From contig NHFS02000028.1 in the NCBI GenBank assembly GCA_002171315.2, positions 1,710 to 10,267 of the forward strand: a stretch of 8,558 nt of DNA. Reading direction: 5' to 3'. This document shows, piece after piece, positions 7,301 through 8,558 of this stretch (within the stretch, counting starts at the first letter, position 1; every line of letters begins with the position of its first letter). The notes beneath the pieces are model-generated. The model ran no database searches. It had not been told where the DNA came from and worked only from the letters and a program-made list of their open reading frames with translations. Source of the stretch: Euryarchaeota archaeon TMED117. Its GTDB lineage: Archaea > Thermoplasmatota > Poseidoniia > Poseidoniales > Poseidoniaceae. The position numbers and the translations under genes are program-made.

Positions 7301-7944
7301 TATCTGAAGAATCATGGAGAGCAATTGTTGGAGATGAAAAGGCAAATAATCATACTTCGACAACCTGGATTATCCACCTTCCAGATATCGGTGGAGATGA
7401 CTTGAAAGCACTTGCTTCGATCATCGAAGCAGATTCTCGAATATCGAGCACAAACGATTGGGAAACTGCTCACGAAGCAGTTGAACGAGACGGCGGTCTG
7501 ATCTTTGGAACACCTGGGCTTCTCTCATTACAATTCGTTGTAGCGAGTATTGCAGCTGTAGCATCAGCCTTCGTTTTCTTGTCGTTGGTTCTCACGCAAC
7601 GTCAAAAGGAATTGGCGATTCTCCAAGCGATTGGAGCGAGTCCAAATCAGATTATTCGACTTGTTCTGTTTGAGATTCTGTCGATTGTTCTGGTTTCGAT
7701 GTTGCTCGGAATCATTCTCGGTATTGGTGTCGCGTTCTCCTTCAATGGATTCTTCGACGTCTTCGGGTTCATCTTCCAGATATTCGGTGGAACGTCCACG
7801 GTGATTGAACGTGAGTTGGTCTATCCATGGGTTCAACTCGGTTTAGTAACGTTCTCTGTTTTCGTAGCGGTTGTTCTTGCATTGGTCGTAACAACACGTC
7901 GAGCACTTAGCGCTGATCTTGCAAGCGTTCTCAAGGGGGAGTGA
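4333..7944 (+). CDS. Double FtsX-type ABC permease with an extracellular pentapeptide-repeat insert
   Basis: A 1203-residue membrane protein made of two FtsX/MacB-like halves. Half one has a cytoplasmic elbow (~35-48), TM1 (~49-72), a large extracellular domain (~75-395) and three helices (~403-423, ~446-480, ~493-514). A linker with one or two more helices (~543-556, ~575-598) leads to half two: elbow (~615-634), a helix (~635-653), an extracellular domain (~655-1060) and three helices (~1062-1087, ~1105-1135, ~1165-1187). Both halves show the family coupling motif after the second helix: LEQRRREISIQRVIGAD (424-440) and LTQRQKELAILQAIGAS (1087-1103). The second extracellular domain holds 13 consecutive pentapeptide repeats. 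The only six cysteines (115, 128, 270, 284, 923, 934) are all extracellular. Such permeases use ATP to move or release lipids, peptides or lipoproteins, or to pull on outside partners; the substrate here is unknown. Tightly packed with ATPase genes on both sides. Confidence 0.9.
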   Translation: MSEESEQKNVEISEPKEHGRLGSIIHKVRELPSNYRMAFVSSWRNKERGLAVFAGVFLASLVITTVLSYGVGLSQIFLSTSLEGEPVDAKIEFDRKPAEGTEGWTNNSTVMMEVCDELVADFVEFTDCALTLGRQGIHGGGFFNEDFIVAQPLEMRSMEASGNPLWGDISFNYPELEDAGPPISEMRGIRFMGPGAFDGELADRFGANIIDGLGEWPSPEEMEDQRGLILPSNIVSDARANVGDKIDTLSFVYVTQTSELGSDSITNENCAGEITSEVNGQTYCREEFVVENLTILGVYDPWDFGNPTLPPNPIFASLTSLSDEQQRTLIDNDHIYLSMSVNRSLIPSSSTTEAAEWLEDLGMRVGDREYANGTVEVFYFDIVSGTITFLQIFLGLIQAFDYIIMIPIVVLSIAVLIYGLVLSLEQRRREISIQRVIGADTQRLSGMVLLELSVIAFAGWVVGYLLAMIAVPIVLSAVGFLVFSELTTEVNPALSFGATLFTAFATLGVAMLFGRSRTREFIEMEIDEGVRTISEKRPPRRWLHWTMFTIGMLSFTDTALEQNGSEDGLYSNFFLEGLFGIFGPFFLWIGGALLLAWLGAKGPYIMQFVFGKTALLKDVKRGLKGSGSSESINRLSVIMLLTLSIVTLAAVQGYTGTLVDERTADANVGSELQMVMDGPRNQSQVETILTEYYPDGEIVAMTVPQILLSPTRGGETYLTYVLMNNSDEVLRWNQQAIPGDGSDPSIYGGMTFSAGEDAAYGLDLWGSGRRSNDAEDIVLSASDSRSEVINFTYSDIDFVPSNISEEDRLGLLFAFASVLDTDLSDTDLSNENFAYRDFGRTNFIGADLSGANFSGANLSESIFIDTDITGTNFSEANLEGAIFFSLASLITAEDPEQPTLDEIIERVGRYDLNVTESIEGMICPNGETAPDEACTTFSELSDFPELIQPFFFMQSMDVVITPFQEELRYIGVHTFIPGVPSGAMGSSLIISEESWRAIVGDEKANNHTSTTWIIHLPDIGGDDLKALASIIEADSRISSTNDWETAHEAVERDGGLIFGTPGLLSLQFVVASIAAVASAFVFLSLVLTQRQKELAILQAIGASPNQIIRLVLFEILSIVLVSMLLGIILGIGVAFSFNGFFDVFGFIFQIFGGTSTVIERELVYPWVQLGLVTFSVFVAVVLALVVTTRRALSADLASVLKGE
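6793..6987 (+). repeat. Thirteen in-register pentapeptide repeats within the permease
   Basis: Permease residues 821-885 follow the pentapeptide-repeat pattern A(D/N)(L/F)XX without a gap. The central hydrophobic residues are L823, L828, F833, F838, F843, L848, F853, L858, F863, I868, F873, L878 and F883, exactly every five. Clear units include GADLSGANFSGANLSE (845-860). Such repeats fold as a right-handed square beta-helix with four repeats per coil, so this run would make just over three coils. It lies in the second extracellular domain, between the helices near 640 and 1070. The nucleotide repeats are diverged, so this is a protein-level repeat. Confidence 0.9.
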
Positions 7945-7947
7945 AGT

Positions 7948-8558
7948 ATGTCGGATATTACAAAGAAAAGCATTCTCGAAGCAGATGGCCTGTATCACGT
8001 GTACGAATCGAAAGCTGAAGATGGAAACGTCGTAGCATTACGTGGTTTGTATATCAATATGAACGAAGGTGAAGCAGTTGCTGTTGTAGGCCCTTCTGGG
8101 TCTGGAAAATCTACGCTTCTGAAATGTCTTGGAGGATTGATGAAACCAAGTGCAGGTTCAGTAACGCTTGATGGAAACAACATGACTCGACTGAAAGGAA
8201 AAGAGTTGGTGCGATTACGTCAAAAGACAGTCTCCTTCATTTTCCAAGAAGGGAACCTATTGCCTCATCTCAATGCAAGAGACAATGTTGCTGAACCGTT
8301 GCGAAATCAAGGTGTTCGTTCGAAAGAGGCACTGAAAAGAGCAGATGAAATGCTTGAACGGTTGAGTATGCCTCACAGAGCGAGAGCATTACCGAAGATG
8401 CTCAGTGGTGGTGAGCAACAACGTGTTGCAATTGCACGTGCTCTGATTACAAATCCAAGACTTATCTTGGCGGATGAACCGACAGGTGCATTGGATCCTG
8501 TTACTGGTCGAGCAGTTCTTGATATCTTCAAAGAATTGAATGAAACTGAAGGGGTCTC
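7948..8558 (+). CDS. ABC transporter ATP-binding protein, MacB/LolD family (second ATPase, cut by window edge)
   Basis: The first 203 residues of a second nucleotide-binding subunit, running off the right edge. Walker A is GPSGSGKST (48-56), the Q-loop glutamine is Q100 in FQEGNLLPHL, the signature is LSGGEQQR (152-159), Walker B is LILADE (172-177) with catalytic E177, and the D-loop is ALD (181-183). The H-loop histidine would lie just beyond the window. It has about ten more N-terminal residues than the first ATPase and differs from it in signature (LSGGE against LSGGQ) and D-loop (ALD against NLD), so it is a diverged paralogue, not a recent copy; both keep catalytic residues. The ATG is three bases after the permease stop, with AAGGGGG (7933-7939) as ribosome-binding site. 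Most simply it pairs with the first ATPase under the two-halved permease. Confidence 0.92.
   Translation, partial: MSDITKKSILEADGLYHVYESKAEDGNVVALRGLYINMNEGEAVAVVGPSGSGKSTLLKCLGGLMKPSAGSVTLDGNNMTRLKGKELVRLRQKTVSFIFQEGNLLPHLNARDNVAEPLRNQGVRSKEALKRADEMLERLSMPHRARALPKMLSGGEQQRVAIARALITNPRLILADEPTGALDPVTGRAVLDIFKELNETEGV

Noticed and set aside
1..8558. tRNA or rRNA genes, CRISPR arrays, insertion sequences, attachment sites
   Set aside because: No cloverleaf-like sequence, no regularly spaced repeats, no transposase or integrase reading frame and no terminal inverted repeats were seen; nearly all the window is covered by conserved coding sequence.

Overview
The window looks like a piece of an archaeal genome, most plausibly a planktonic euryarchaeon of the Poseidoniales (Marine Group II) or a related Thermoplasmata-like lineage. 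The evidence is a PhoU protein with an N-terminal AbrB/SpoVT swapped-hairpin domain (an archaeal arrangement), TATA-like elements in the divergent intergenic region, and moderate, A/T-leaning base composition with short gene spacing. The taxonomic call is an inference; no rRNA or tRNA gene is present to test it.

Layout, left to right: (1) 7-1056 (+) an AbrB-PhoU phosphate-type regulator, possibly beginning just outside the window. (2) 1057-1148 a short intergenic stretch with small hairpins and a pyrimidine tract. (3) 1149-1307 and 1311-1430 (+) two very small genes whose N-terminal halves are clearly related to each other, the second with a strong Shine-Dalgarno sequence embedded in the end of the first. 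(4) 1473-2447 (+) an AlkB-family membrane di-iron hydroxylase with all histidine motifs. (5) 2420-3484 (-) GDP-mannose 4,6-dehydratase (gmd), converging on and overlapping the end of the hydroxylase gene by 28 bases. (6) 3485-3620 a divergent promoter region centred on a palindromic TATA-like element. (7) 3621 to the right edge (+) an ABC transporter operon: MacB/LolD-type ATPase, a 1203-residue double FtsX-type permease, and a second MacB/LolD-type ATPase cut by the window edge.

How the parts work together: the three ABC genes are packed with gaps of 3-4 bases and almost certainly encode one complex. The permease is two FtsX-like halves fused in one chain, so two different ATPases could serve one asymmetric pseudo-dimer. 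Its second extracellular domain carries an uninterrupted run of 13 pentapeptide repeats, and all six of its cysteines lie in extracellular domains as three local pairs. This is the most unusual object in the window. The two tandem microproteins in front of the alkB-like gene are the second most interesting. The gmd gene (GDP-deoxysugar synthesis) points to surface glycan or glycoprotein production; a link to the divergent transporter is only suggested by their shared promoter region.
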